Counted from the first letter of the stretch, positions 28,454-37,264 are shown. The stretch: 64,000 nucleotides of DNA from JAFAMS01 sp963715815 (GCA_963715815.1 OY970278.1:2108001-2172000), one strand, 5' to 3'. Made by a program: numbers and translations. The notes: a model not told the origin generated them from the sequence alone.

Positions 28454-29442
28454 CCGCGTCGGCGCCGGCATTCGACACCGAAGCGATTCGTCTCGAATGG
28501 CGCGAAGCGCGCGGCGGTAGGCCGTCGACGGCGACGATGAATCTCATCGTCTACGTCGAGAACGAACGCTATCGTGACTGGGTCACCGAGCGCGCATGGC
28601 GCATCGCCGACAAACACCCCTCACGAATGATCGTGCTGGATGGAATCAAAGGGCATCACGGCACGCAGATCAAGGCGCAAGAACCACAACGCGAAGATAC
28701 GCCGCAGATCTTCCGGGAGGGCGTCGAGCTGGGCGTCGATGGGATTCGTGCGGCGCAGCGCGTGCAATTCGTCGAGGCGCTTCTCGTTAAGGACATTCAG
28801 TGCGTGTTATGGTGGGCGGCCGACCGCCTCTTCTCGAGCGAGACGTTCGCCGGCTTGCTCGAAGTCGTCGAACACGTGATCTTAGATTCGTCGGGTACCG
28901 ATACGGAACCGAATGCGCTGCGCGAGTTTTCGAGCTTTTTTGCCGGCAAGAAAACCGTTGCACTTGGTGACTTGGCCTGGATGCGCCTCGATCCGTGGCG
29001 GGACGTGATCGCACAATTCTTCGACGATCCCTCGATGCGCGACGAACTTTCCGCGATTCGCAGAGTCGCGATCAGCGCCGGCTCTGATTCGGAAATGCTA
29101 TATCTCGGCGGGTGGCTCGCGAGCCGGCTCGGCTGGACGGTGCGCGACAGATCGACTTTCGTTGACGCGAAAGGCTCCGTTATCACGTTCGAACACAAAC
29201 GCGAGGGCGAGATCCGTCGCGTCCAAAGCGTCCGGCTCGAAACCGCGACCTCCGCGTACTCGGCGCACGTCGAGGGTGAAACGGTTTCGCTCGAAGTGAC
29301 CGGGCGGTTCGCGCGCGCGAAGCGGCACGTACCGCTTCAAGCGATCGACAACACGTCGCTCGTCGAACGCGCGATCCTCGGCGACCGTACCGACGAGATA
29401 TTCATGGAAGCGCTGCAAACGGTCGGAGATCTCCTGAAATAG
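28438..29442 (+). CDS. opcA: glucose-6-phosphate dehydrogenase assembly protein OpcA
   Basis: 334 residues if read from the TTG at 28438. OpcA signatures: STATMNLIVYVENE, HPSRMIVL, and the LPVFLWW-like segment KDIQCVLWWAADRLFSS. OpcA is an allosteric helper of G6PDH in cyanobacteria and actinobacteria. A better initiation site may be the CTG at 28450: GGAGG lies 5 bases upstream and the codon overlaps the zwf stop as CTGA. In that case the TTG falls inside the ribosome site. Confidence 0.92.
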   Translation: MEAHLTASAPAFDTEAIRLEWREARGGRPSTATMNLIVYVENERYRDWVTERAWRIADKHPSRMIVLDGIKGHHGTQIKAQEPQREDTPQIFREGVELGVDGIRAAQRVQFVEALLVKDIQCVLWWAADRLFSSETFAGLLEVVEHVILDSSGTDTEPNALREFSSFFAGKKTVALGDLAWMRLDPWRDVIAQFFDDPSMRDELSAIRRVAISAGSDSEMLYLGGWLASRLGWTVRDRSTFVDAKGSVITFEHKREGEIRRVQSVRLETATSAYSAHVEGETVSLEVTGRFARAKRHVPLQAIDNTSLVERAILGDRTDEIFMEALQTVGDLLK

Positions 29443-29460
29443 TGGGGCGGAGCGCCTTTT
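29443..29460 (+). repeat. 18-base repeat, second copy, before pgl
   Basis: TGGGGCGGAGCGCCTTTT here is identical to 2437-2454. The core GGCG-GAG-CGCC is a small hairpin with a T-run. This copy fills the whole gap between the opcA stop and the pgl TTG. It could act as a weak terminator or attenuator within the operon, or be a dispersed repeat unit. Confidence 0.65.
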
Positions 29461-30187
29461 GATCGGCAAACTCGAGATCGTCGCGGACGAAGCTGCGCTC
29501 GCGCACTCGAGCGCCGAGCGCTTCATTTTAGCGGCACGTGATGCAAAGGCAGCGCGTGGCACGTTCGCTGTGTCGCTCGCCGGCGGATCGACGCCCAAAG
29601 CGATGTTCGCGCTGCTTGCGGCCGAACCGCTGCGCTCGCAAGTTGATTGGGGCTCGATTCGCTTCTTCTTCGGTGACGAACGCTGCGTGCCGCCGGATCA
29701 TCCCGATTCCAACTACGGCATGGCCAAGAAGAACCTGTTCGATCCGCTCGGGATTTCCACCGAGAAAGTTCATCGCATGCGCGGCGAAATCGCGCCAGAG
29801 GAAGCAGCGCTCGAATATCAAGCGACTCTGCTCAAAGAGCTCGGCGAGACGCCGGTGCTCGATTTGATTTTCCTCGGGATGGGACCGGAAGGGCACACCG
29901 CCTCGCTCTTTCCCGGCGTCTTCTCGCAATTCGATCCGCAACGCTGGGTCGTCACAACGTACATCGAAAAGCTCTCGACCAATCGCATTACGCTCACGCC
30001 ACGCGCCATCAATGCGGCACGCGCGATCCTCCTCGTCACGGGCGGTGAAGCCAAGGCCGATGCGCTGGCTGAAGTGTTGGCCGGTGCTCGCAATTCCGAT
30101 CTCTATCCCGCGCAGATCCTGAATCCGGAGCACGGTTCGCTGACGTGGCTCGTCGATCGCGCTGCGACCAAGGGGCTGTCGGCCTGA
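29459..30187 (+). CDS. pgl: 6-phosphogluconolactonase
   Basis: 242 residues. AVSLAGGSTPKAMF near residue 39 is the NagB/PGL sugar-phosphate loop. The stretch IRFFFGDERCVPPDHPDSNYGM and LIFLGMGPEGHTASLFPG identify the lactonase group. It hydrolyses 6-phosphogluconolactone, between zwf and gnd in the pathway. The start is a TTG whose upstream bases belong to the 18-base hairpin repeat; no canonical ribosome site is visible, so expression may depend on the hairpin. Confidence 0.94.
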   Translation: MIGKLEIVADEAALAHSSAERFILAARDAKAARGTFAVSLAGGSTPKAMFALLAAEPLRSQVDWGSIRFFFGDERCVPPDHPDSNYGMAKKNLFDPLGISTEKVHRMRGEIAPEEAALEYQATLLKELGETPVLDLIFLGMGPEGHTASLFPGVFSQFDPQRWVVTTYIEKLSTNRITLTPRAINAARAILLVTGGEAKADALAEVLAGARNSDLYPAQILNPEHGSLTWLVDRAATKGLSA

Positions 30188-32106
30188 AAGGCTCGTACGA
30201 TCGCGTTCACGCGCGGTCGCTGCGCGATCCCGAAGGCTACTGGGGCGAGGTCGCCGAGCAGATTACGTGGACCAAGAAGTGGGATCGCGTTTTGGATCGC
30301 TCGCGTCCGCCGTTCTATCGCTGGTTCACCGGCGGCGAGTTGAACACGTGTTATAACGCGCTCGATCGTCACGTCGAAAACGGGCGTGCCGAGCAGCTTG
30401 CGCTGATCTACGACAGTCCGATCACGCAGACGATCCGCAAGTACACGTACAATCAGCTGCTGGATCAGGTCGCGCGCTTTGCAGGCGTGCTCGCGTCGCT
30501 GGGCGTCAAGCGCGGCGATCGCGTCATCCTTTACATGCCGATGGTCCCCGAAGCGCCGATTGCAATGCTCGCGTGCGCGCGTCTTGGAGCGATCCACTCG
30601 GTCGTCTTCGGCGGTTTCGCTCCGCGCGAGCTCGCGGTACGCATCGACGACTGCAAACCAAACGTCATCGTCTCCGCATCGTGCGGTATCGAGCCGGCGC
30701 GTACGATTGCCTACAAGCCGCTTCTCGACGAAGCGATCGAACACGCAACGCACAAGCCCTCGACCTGCGTGATTCTGCAGCGCCCGCAATTGGAAGCCAA
30801 CCTCATCCCCGGTCGCGATCGCGAGTGGGGCGCATTGATGGCTTCGGCGCAGCCCGCGCCTTGCACGCCGGTGCTCGCAACCGACCCGCTCTACATTCTC
30901 TATACGAGCGGAACGACGGGACAGCCGAAGGGCGTCGTGCGTGACAACGGCGGGCATGCCGTCGCCGTGCACAACACGATGAAGATGATCTACGGCATCG
31001 AGCCTCCGGACGTGTTCTGGACGGCGTCCGACGTGGGTTGGGTCGTCGGGCATTCGTACATCGTGTACGGCCCGCTACTTGCAGGCTGCACGACGATTCT
31101 TTTCGAGGGTAAGCCGGTTGGCACGCCGGATGCAGGCGTCTTCTGGCGCGTCGTTTCGGAACACAAAGTGCGAGCGCTGTTCACTGCACCGACCGCGTTC
31201 CGCGCGATCAAGCGTGAAGATCCGGACGGCGAGCTGATTGCGCGCTACGATCTCTCTGCTTTTTGCACGCTGTTTCTAGCCGGCGAACGCTGCGATCCGC
31301 CAACGCTCGCATGGGCGCAAGAAAAACTGCGCGTCCCGGTCATCGATCATTGGTGGCAGACCGAAACCGGATCGGCGATCGTCTCGAATTACGTCGGTCT
31401 GGATGGACCCGGCGGCAAGATGCTGCCGATCAAAGCCGGGTCGCCGACGAAAGCAGCGCCGGGTTGGGACGTTCATGCGCTCAGCGCTGAAAGCCACGAC
31501 GTGAAACCGGGCGAGATCGGTACGCTCTGCTGCAAGCTTCCGTTGCCGCCCGGTTCGTCGCCGACACTATGGAACGCGGAAGAACGCTTTCGCACCGCAT
31601 ACCTGGCGGCGTTCGAGGGCTACTACAGCACCGGCGACGCGGGCTATCTGGATGAAGACGACTATGTGTTCGTGATGACGCGCGTCGACGACGTCATCAA
31701 CGTCGCCGGACATCGCCTATCGACGGGCGCGATGGAGGAAGTGCTCGCCTCCCATCCCGACGTCGCGGAATGCGCCGTCGTCGGTGTCGCCGACGAGCTC
31801 AAAGGTCAGATCCCGCTCGGATTCATCGTGCTCAAAGCCGGTGTCGTGCGCACTGCCGACGCAATCACACACGAGATCGTGCAGATGGTGCGCGATCGTA
31901 TCGGGCCCGTCGCAGCATTCAAGCACGCAATCATCGTCGAGCGCCTTCCGAAAACACGCTCCGGGAAAATCTTACGTTCCACTATGCAAAAGATCGCCGA
32001 CGACCAGCCGTACAACACACCGGCAACGATCGACGACCCCGCGATCCTCGGAGAGATCGGCAAAGCTCTAAACTCCGCCGGCTACGCGAAAACCCTTACG
32101 GTCTGA
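30184..32106 (+). CDS. prpE: propionate--CoA ligase (PrpE-type acyl-CoA synthetase)
   Basis: About 640 residues. SYDRVHARSLRDPEGYWGEVA, shortened SLRDPEGYWGEVA, is the N-domain start of PrpE enzymes. YRWFTGGELNTCYNALDRHV, YTSGTTGQPKGVVRD (P-loop), SDVGWVVGHSYIVYGPLL and DHWWQTETGSAI follow. The acetylatable lysine is in KTRSGKILRSTM near the end. The CTG at 30184 places the start exactly where PrpE proteins begin, overlaps the pgl stop as CTGA, and has AGGGG 8 bases upstream. The only standard alternative is a GTG at 30145, deep inside pgl. It makes propionyl-CoA (or acetyl-CoA) from the free acid. Confidence 0.9.
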   Translation: MKGSYDRVHARSLRDPEGYWGEVAEQITWTKKWDRVLDRSRPPFYRWFTGGELNTCYNALDRHVENGRAEQLALIYDSPITQTIRKYTYNQLLDQVARFAGVLASLGVKRGDRVILYMPMVPEAPIAMLACARLGAIHSVVFGGFAPRELAVRIDDCKPNVIVSASCGIEPARTIAYKPLLDEAIEHATHKPSTCVILQRPQLEANLIPGRDREWGALMASAQPAPCTPVLATDPLYILYTSGTTGQPKGVVRDNGGHAVAVHNTMKMIYGIEPPDVFWTASDVGWVVGHSYIVYGPLLAGCTTILFEGKPVGTPDAGVFWRVVSEHKVRALFTAPTAFRAIKREDPDGELIARYDLSAFCTLFLAGERCDPPTLAWAQEKLRVPVIDHWWQTETGSAIVSNYVGLDGPGGKMLPIKAGSPTKAAPGWDVHALSAESHDVKPGEIGTLCCKLPLPPGSSPTLWNAEERFRTAYLAAFEGYYSTGDAGYLDEDDYVFVMTRVDDVINVAGHRLSTGAMEEVLASHPDVAECAVVGVADELKGQIPLGFIVLKAGVVRTADAITHEIVQMVRDRIGPVAAFKHAIIVERLPKTRSGKILRSTMQKIADDQPYNTPATIDDPAILGEIGKALNSAGYAKTLTV

Positions 32107-34015
32107 TCGGCGGCGGGAGCGTTTGACTCGGCGACGGTGAGGGTTGCGGCTTGGGCGGAACACCACCGCTGGCGGCGCCCGGAACTTGCGAGCCGGTCAG
32201 CATCAACGTTTGCGTGCCGAGCGTGTCCGCATCGATGTGCGCACCGGCGAGCAGCTTGCCTTCGACGCGATTGACTTCGACGAGCGCTTTGTTCAAATCG
32301 GTTTGCGCCTGCAGTTCGCGTCCGCGATCATTTGCGAGATTGAGGACGCGCTGCAGCACCAGGAACGTCGTCGACGTTCCGGCGCGGAATTTGCGCAGCT
32401 CGCTTGCGTAGACTTCTTCGGCGGCTTTGCGTGCCGTCGTTGCAGCGATCAAGCGTGCGTGCGCCGCGCGTAGTGACTGCACCGAGTTCGCCGACTCCAT
32501 TTTGAGGCGCTGAATCAGCGCGATCTCGTTGATCTCGACCGAACGCGCCTGTTCGAGCGCTGCGTCGTAGTTGCCCCGCGCGCCGCGATTTTGCAGCGGC
32601 AAACCAATCGTCACTTGCGCCGAATACGTCGGGAAGCGGTTGCTGAACAGATTGGTGTACGACTGCCCCAAACCGCCTTGCACGTAGCCGGGCGACGAGA
32701 AGTTGAGCGGCGGCAACGGCGTGAGCTGTTGGCCGGGAGCCAAAGACTTGTTGGCGATCGCGATAAGCTGATTGATTGCGCTTGCTTCCGTGATGAACAG
32801 TCCGGTGACCGGACTCGAGAGCGGGTTGACGGGATTTCCGGCAAAGCCGTTCGTCGTGTAGCCGACGCCGAGATCGATTTGTGGCTTGAGCTGATCCTTC
32901 GCGTACGCGACGTTCACGCCGGCCGCGCGCTGCGCATCGCGGATCTGCGCGATCTCGGGCCGATTGCCGAGCGCGGAGATCAAGACGTCGTCAACGCTCG
33001 GCTCGCTCGGAACCTGTGCGACGCTCGTGGTTGGAACGAGATTTGCCATCCAAACCGCATCGCCGGGATTGCCGAGGATCAAGCTCTTGAGCTGCGTCTG
33101 CAGCTGCTGGACGGTTTGCAACGACGAGAAGACGTTGCCTTGGAATTCGGCGACCTGATCGTTCGTTTCGACGACGTCGACGGGTGCCGCGCTTCCGGCC
33201 TTCACCTTGCGCTGATTGCTTTGCGCCTGCGCGACCGCATTGCGCAAACCTTCTTCTTGAATCGCGACATTGCGCCAAGCCGCGACCAGGTCCCAGTACG
33301 TATCCGAAACATTGGCGATCGTCTGTTCGGCGGTCGCGAGGGCTTCATCAGTGTTGGTATCCGCGTTGATACGCGCGAGCTCGAGCTGACGCCGCGGATC
33401 GTCCATGTGTGAACCGCGCGCGAGCGGCTGCGTGATATTGAACGAGAACGCTGTTGGATAGTACGGATCGAAGCTGTCGGTCACGAGATTGCTCGTCGTG
33501 CGCGAACCACTGGCACTCGCGGAATAATGCGTGCCCCCAAGCGTTTGTCCCGAAAAACCCGCGTTCGCGCCAAGCGTATCAACGGTGTACGCTCCGCCAT
33601 TCGGTCCCGTCTGAAACAAATTCGTCGGCGGCTGCACTGAGTGCGTATACGAGGGTTGCAGCTGAAACTTGACGTCGTACGCGCCTTCCGCGGCAACGAT
33701 CTGATATGCAGCGATGCGGCGGTTGGACTGCGAGATGGCAAGATTCGGATTTCGCATCAGCGCCATCGTGATCGCGTCGTTCAGCGCGAGGCCGACGTAC
33801 GGGGTTTGCGCGACGCCCGCAATATCAGCATTAGGTTGGCTCGAGTCCGGCGCACCGTAGCCCGGATCGACGACCGGTACCGGCGGCAAGACGGTCGACG
33901 GAATCGGAATCGGCGTCGGCGCGACGGCCGGTTGTGCGTTCGCCGCGCTAAGCGCGAGCATGTTGAGAGTTAGGCCGAGGGATATTCCCCCGAGGCCCGT
34001 GATGGTTCTCCGCAT
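32096..34015 (-). CDS. TolC-family outer membrane efflux channel
   Basis: 639 residues with a signal peptide ending near ANA (residue 27). A proline-rich linker follows, then two outer-membrane-efflux repeats with long helices. The first repeat starts near LALNDAITMALMRNPNLAIS, with AYDVKFQLQPSYTHS, and the second near VDDVLISALGNRPEIAQIRD. The C-terminal tail is rich in Pro, Gln and Ser. It would form the outer-membrane duct for the HlyD-type protein encoded just upstream. The 3' end overlaps convergent prpE by 11 bases. Confidence 0.9.
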   Translation of the reverse strand: MRRTITGLGGISLGLTLNMLALSAANAQPAVAPTPIPIPSTVLPPVPVVDPGYGAPDSSQPNADIAGVAQTPYVGLALNDAITMALMRNPNLAISQSNRRIAAYQIVAAEGAYDVKFQLQPSYTHSVQPPTNLFQTGPNGGAYTVDTLGANAGFSGQTLGGTHYSASASGSRTTSNLVTDSFDPYYPTAFSFNITQPLARGSHMDDPRRQLELARINADTNTDEALATAEQTIANVSDTYWDLVAAWRNVAIQEEGLRNAVAQAQSNQRKVKAGSAAPVDVVETNDQVAEFQGNVFSSLQTVQQLQTQLKSLILGNPGDAVWMANLVPTTSVAQVPSEPSVDDVLISALGNRPEIAQIRDAQRAAGVNVAYAKDQLKPQIDLGVGYTTNGFAGNPVNPLSSPVTGLFITEASAINQLIAIANKSLAPGQQLTPLPPLNFSSPGYVQGGLGQSYTNLFSNRFPTYSAQVTIGLPLQNRGARGNYDAALEQARSVEINEIALIQRLKMESANSVQSLRAAHARLIAATTARKAAEEVYASELRKFRAGTSTTFLVLQRVLNLANDRGRELQAQTDLNKALVEVNRVEGKLLAGAHIDADTLGTQTLMLTGSQVPGAASGGVPPKPQPSPSPSQTLPPPIRP

Positions 34016-34023
34016 CAGGTTAC

Positions 34024-35397
34024 CTACTTGACTTTAACGGATGCGACGACTGACATTCCGGGGCGTAGCGGGACTTGATCGAGCGGCTTCGACGCGCTGT
34101 CGACATAAATGCGGACCGGAATGCGCTGCGTCACCTTTACGAAGTTTCCGGTCGCGTTTTGCGCGGGAACGAGAGCGAACGTGTTTTGTGAAGCCGGTGA
34201 AATCGTTCCGACCTTTCCGTGGAAGCGTACGCCCGGGTACGCATCAACGGAGATATCAGCTTCATCGCCCTGACGAATGTTGCCCATCTGTGTTTCTTTG
34301 AAGTTTGCGGTAACGTAGATGGCGCCCAAGGGAACGATTGTGAGCAGCGGCGTACCCGGCGCGACCTGTTGCCCGAGGTCAACGCTCTTCTGACCGACGT
34401 ATCCCGAGATCGGCGCGTAAATCTTCGTGTATGAGAGCTGATCGCTCGCCGTACGCAGCTGCGCTGCAAGCGAACCCGCTTGCGCGCCGGCGGCAACCGT
34501 TTGCGCGGATTGAACGCTGACGCGCTGCGGCAGCTCATTTGCGGCTAGCGTTCCTTGCGCAGTCGTTAGTTGGCCGAGCTGAACGCCAACCTGCGATTCA
34601 GCTGCGGACACTTTCCCAACCGACGAACTGAGGGCCGATTGTGCGACGCGAACGTTGTCTTGCGCTTCCTGATACTGTGCGCGCGCTTGCTGGAGAGCAG
34701 CACGAGTCGCATCCAAATCGGACTGCGCGAGATCACCCGTCGAAACGAGCGATTGCGTGCGCCGATTGTCGGCGTCGGCCTTTGTGAGCGCTTCGCGCGC
34801 AGCCGGAACCGCAGCATTGGCGGCGCTGAGCTGCGAGCGTGCTTGATTGACGGCGTCCTGCGCGACCGCGACGTTCTGCTGCGCGTTCGTAACGCCGGAT
34901 TCCGCCGAGTTCACGCCGCCCGTGCCTTGCGTCGTCTGCGCTACAACGAGTTGGCGCGTCAGTGCTAGATTTTGCTTGGCAGCGTTCGCGGTTGCTTGTT
35001 CCGATCGATACGCAGCCTGCGCCTGCGCGTAACGCGTCCGCTCATCTTGGTCGTCGAGCTGGATTAGTAAATCGCCTTTTTTCACTTGGCGATTCGTATC
35101 CGTGTATATCGTCTGCACGCGCTCGGAAATCTTGCTCGTCACCGTGACGATATCGGCTTCGACATACGCGTCGTCCGTCGATTGATGCGTCGTTGCATAC
35201 GCGATGAAACGAATGCCGTAAAACAAGATGAGCAGTACGACGATCACGCCCGCGACAATCAATGCTTGCCGGGCTGGGCCCGATGGTCCGCGGCTCTTCG
35301 GCGTCTTTGATTCGTTGCCGCTGTTACCGTCTGCAGCCGGCGCACTCGGTCCGTTAGTCGGACGCGACGCGGTCGCCGTAGATTCTTTGGTCTCCAA
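34024..35397 (-). CDS. HlyD/EmrA-type membrane fusion protein
   Basis: 457 residues. A Ser/Gly/Pro-rich cytoplasmic N-terminus, one membrane helix near residues 47-65 (LIVAGVIVVLLILFYGI), then the lipoyl half-motif DDAYVEADIVTVTSKISERV. A long Ala/Gln-rich coiled coil spans about residues 130-290, and the second half-motif and beta-barrel follow (YTKIYAPISGYVG, YVTANFKETQMGNIRQGD). This is the EmrA/FarA pattern that normally partners an MFS pump. None is encoded beside it. Starts at TTG; lies between the TetR and TolC-family genes. Confidence 0.92.
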   Translation of the reverse strand: METKESTATASRPTNGPSAPAADGNSGNESKTPKSRGPSGPARQALIVAGVIVVLLILFYGIRFIAYATTHQSTDDAYVEADIVTVTSKISERVQTIYTDTNRQVKKGDLLIQLDDQDERTRYAQAQAAYRSEQATANAAKQNLALTRQLVVAQTTQGTGGVNSAESGVTNAQQNVAVAQDAVNQARSQLSAANAAVPAAREALTKADADNRRTQSLVSTGDLAQSDLDATRAALQQARAQYQEAQDNVRVAQSALSSSVGKVSAAESQVGVQLGQLTTAQGTLAANELPQRVSVQSAQTVAAGAQAGSLAAQLRTASDQLSYTKIYAPISGYVGQKSVDLGQQVAPGTPLLTIVPLGAIYVTANFKETQMGNIRQGDEADISVDAYPGVRFHGKVGTISPASQNTFALVPAQNATGNFVKVTQRIPVRIYVDSASKPLDQVPLRPGMSVVASVKVK

Positions 35398-35399
35398 GT

Positions 35400-35996
35400 T
35401 TATCTCTTCACCCCATGAAGAATTGCGTCGACGAAGGCCGGGATGAGCGCCTGAGGACGGCTTTCGTCACCCCAGTCGAGCTTCTTGGACTTCATTGCCA
35501 TTGCAAACATCGTTCCCATGATCAGCGCTGCAAGTTGTCGCGAATTCCCGCGAATCGCTCCCCGGTCGACTTGCGCTTGAAGATAGCTCATCAGGCGCTG
35601 CATTATTTCGGTTGGGCCCCGCAGGCACGTCGGCACCTGGTCCGGGTCGGTTTCCTCTTCTGCCAGACTGATGCGAATGATGGCTTGGTTGCGCATCATA
35701 CGTTCGTACAGCGCGGTGCAGATTTGAATCAAATCGGATTCGATCTCGCCTGTTAAGGAAGTGAGCGCCTCGTCGAATCCCAGCTGCTCGAGGCTCCACT
35801 CACGCATCGCTTCGAGCAGCGCCGTCTTGTTGCCGAAATGACGGAAGAGCGTCGCTTCATTAACGGCTGCACGCTCAGCGACTTCGCGCGTCGTCGTACC
35901 GCGTGTGCCATTGCGTTCGAAGACCGCGCGCGCGGCACGCAAAATGCGCTCGCGCGTCGACGAGCTCTCGACACCTTGTTCGTGTGCTTGCAGCAT
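35400..35996 (-). CDS. TetR/AcrR family transcriptional regulator
   Basis: 198 residues. The N-terminal helix-turn-helix reads RILRAARAVFERNGTRGTTT, REVAERAAVNEATLFRHFGN, KTALLEAM, the standard TetR_N domain. The C-terminal ligand domain is variable. It precedes the HlyD and TolC-family genes on the same strand, so it most likely represses this efflux operon. A pair of palindromes at 36409-36469 is the candidate operator. Confidence 0.92.
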   Translation of the reverse strand: MLQAHEQGVESSSTRERILRAARAVFERNGTRGTTTREVAERAAVNEATLFRHFGNKTALLEAMREWSLEQLGFDEALTSLTGEIESDLIQICTALYERMMRNQAIIRISLAEEETDPDQVPTCLRGPTEIMQRLMSYLQAQVDRGAIRGNSRQLAALIMGTMFAMAMKSKKLDWGDESRPQALIPAFVDAILHGVKR

Positions 35997-36389
35997 CTAT
36001 CGTGCCCCTAGGATCAGAAGGGCAACGACTGCGCCCACCAGACCCCCGGCAATCTTTCGTACCCCATCGCGACGGCGTTTGCGCTTCCGCACAGGTTTCT
36101 GCCGCGACTCATCGGGGGTCGCGACGACCTTGAACACCTTCTCGAGACCCGTTTCCGCCAGCGTCGCGAGCAGATCCGGACGCGTGACGTGGAGCTGCAC
36201 CGTTCCGCCGGCATCGCGCATGCGGCGCAATGCCGTAATCAAGCCATTCATGGTTGGCGCATCCAAGCTATCGATCTCGTCGAGACCAATCGTCAGCGTC
36301 CGCTCATTCCTCTGAGCGGAGGCTTCGACGGCTTCCAAGAGGCTTCGAGAATCGCTGGTGCCTTCGAAAGGCGCGAGTTTTAGGTACAT
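35997..36389 (-). CDS. STAS-domain protein with C-terminal membrane anchor
   Basis: 130 residues from the ATG at 36389; the longer frame to 36443 runs over the promoter. TLTIGLDEIDSLDAPTMNGLITALRRMRDAGGTVQ is the STAS core (segments up to DAPTMNGLITALRRM), as in anti-sigma-factor antagonists, with a Thr near the usual phospho-Ser position. A basic stretch (RKRKRRR) and a hydrophobic end (IAGGLVGAVVALLILGA) suggest a tail anchor, unusual for STAS proteins. First gene of the operon, directly before the TetR gene. Confidence 0.75.
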   Translation of the reverse strand: MYLKLAPFEGTSDSRSLLEAVEASAQRNERTLTIGLDEIDSLDAPTMNGLITALRRMRDAGGTVQLHVTRPDLLATLAETGLEKVFKVVATPDESRQKPVRKRKRRRDGVRKIAGGLVGAVVALLILGAR

Positions 36390-36408
36390 GATGGCGGGAC
36401 AGTCCTTA

Positions 36409-36469
36409 TGTAAGTGAGTACTTGCACGCTTAGAATAAGGCAAATAGACGACGAATGCAAGTACTTACA
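36409..36469 (-). promoter_or_regulatory. candidate promoter with two TetR-type palindromes
   Basis: Site 1 at 36409-36426 is TGTAAGT-N4-ACTTGCA. Site 2 at 36456-36469 is TGCAAGT directly joined to ACTTACA. Both share the same half-sites, of the TGTAAGTACTTACA kind bound by many TetR/AcrR regulators. On the minus strand, TTGCAT (36455-36460) and TATTCT (36432-36437) are 17 bases apart and could be -35 and -10 boxes, with site 2 over the -35 and site 1 around the transcription start. The region separates the STAS-TetR-efflux operon from the divergent hydrolase gene. Confidence 0.65.
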
Positions 36470-36483
36470 CGCAGGGCTCCTTC

Positions 36484-37263
36484 TTGCACCTGACTGCCCC
36501 TGAGCTCGCCCACCTCGTAGAGCAGAGCGGGCTTGCTCGCCCCGCGATTGAGATCGTGCGCGTTCGGGACGGCGGCGCTGTCGCGTATCACCCACGCCGC
36601 CCGCTCTATCCGGCCAGCATGATCAAGGTCCCGCTCGTGGCCGCCGCGCTGATTTTGAGGGAACGCGGGAAGATCCCGACCGGCCCCTACCCGATCGATC
36701 CCGCAAATCTGACGCCGAACGACGGACCCTCACCACTGATCGCGGGCTATGCGAGCACCCTCGAGGAGCTGTGCACGCTCGCAATCGTGCGCTCCGACAA
36801 CGTTGCAACGAACCAACTTTTTGACTTGGTGGGACGCGAGCGCGCGACCGCGCTCCTTCGCGCCGAACTTGGGTTGATCGACACCGGGTTGCGTCGCAAA
36901 CTCTCCGGAGGCCATCCGCTTCTGTGTGATGCTGCGCAGTTCGGCCGCAACACGCATCCGGCAAGTGATGCCGCGACGCTGATGTGCGCCATTGCGAACA
37001 GCAAATTCCCGGACGCGAGCTTCCTTTTTTCTTTACTCGAACGGCAAGAATGGAATACCAAACTCTCCGCCGGCATCAACACCGGCGACCATTTCGCACA
37101 TAAGACGGGGGACACCGAAGAGGTCTCGCACGACGGCGGCATCCTGGTGACGACAAGCGGCGAACGCTTTGTCATCATCGTCTATAGCGCGAGTGCCTCG
37201 TGCGAGGCAACCGACGCGCGCTTTGCAGCGCTGATGCGCGCGCTGCGCTCGTCCTTGGCCTAG
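36484..37263 (+). CDS. class A beta-lactamase-fold serine hydrolase
   Basis: 259 residues from a TTG. The three active-site boxes have class A spacing: Ser45-Met-Ile-Lys48, Ser104-Asp-Asn106 and Lys206-Thr-Gly208. The omega-loop Glu that deacylates penicillins is not evident; the region reads RRKLSGGHPL. No signal peptide is visible, although beta-lactamases act in the periplasm. It may therefore be a DD-peptidase-like or esterase-like relative instead of a resistance enzyme. Divergent from the efflux operon, so the palindromes between may control both. Confidence 0.8.
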   Translation: MHLTAPELAHLVEQSGLARPAIEIVRVRDGGAVAYHPRRPLYPASMIKVPLVAAALILRERGKIPTGPYPIDPANLTPNDGPSPLIAGYASTLEELCTLAIVRSDNVATNQLFDLVGRERATALLRAELGLIDTGLRRKLSGGHPLLCDAAQFGRNTHPASDAATLMCAIANSKFPDASFLFSLLERQEWNTKLSAGINTGDHFAHKTGDTEEVSHDGGILVTTSGERFVIIVYSASASCEATDARFAALMRALRSSLA

Positions 37264-37264
37264 G

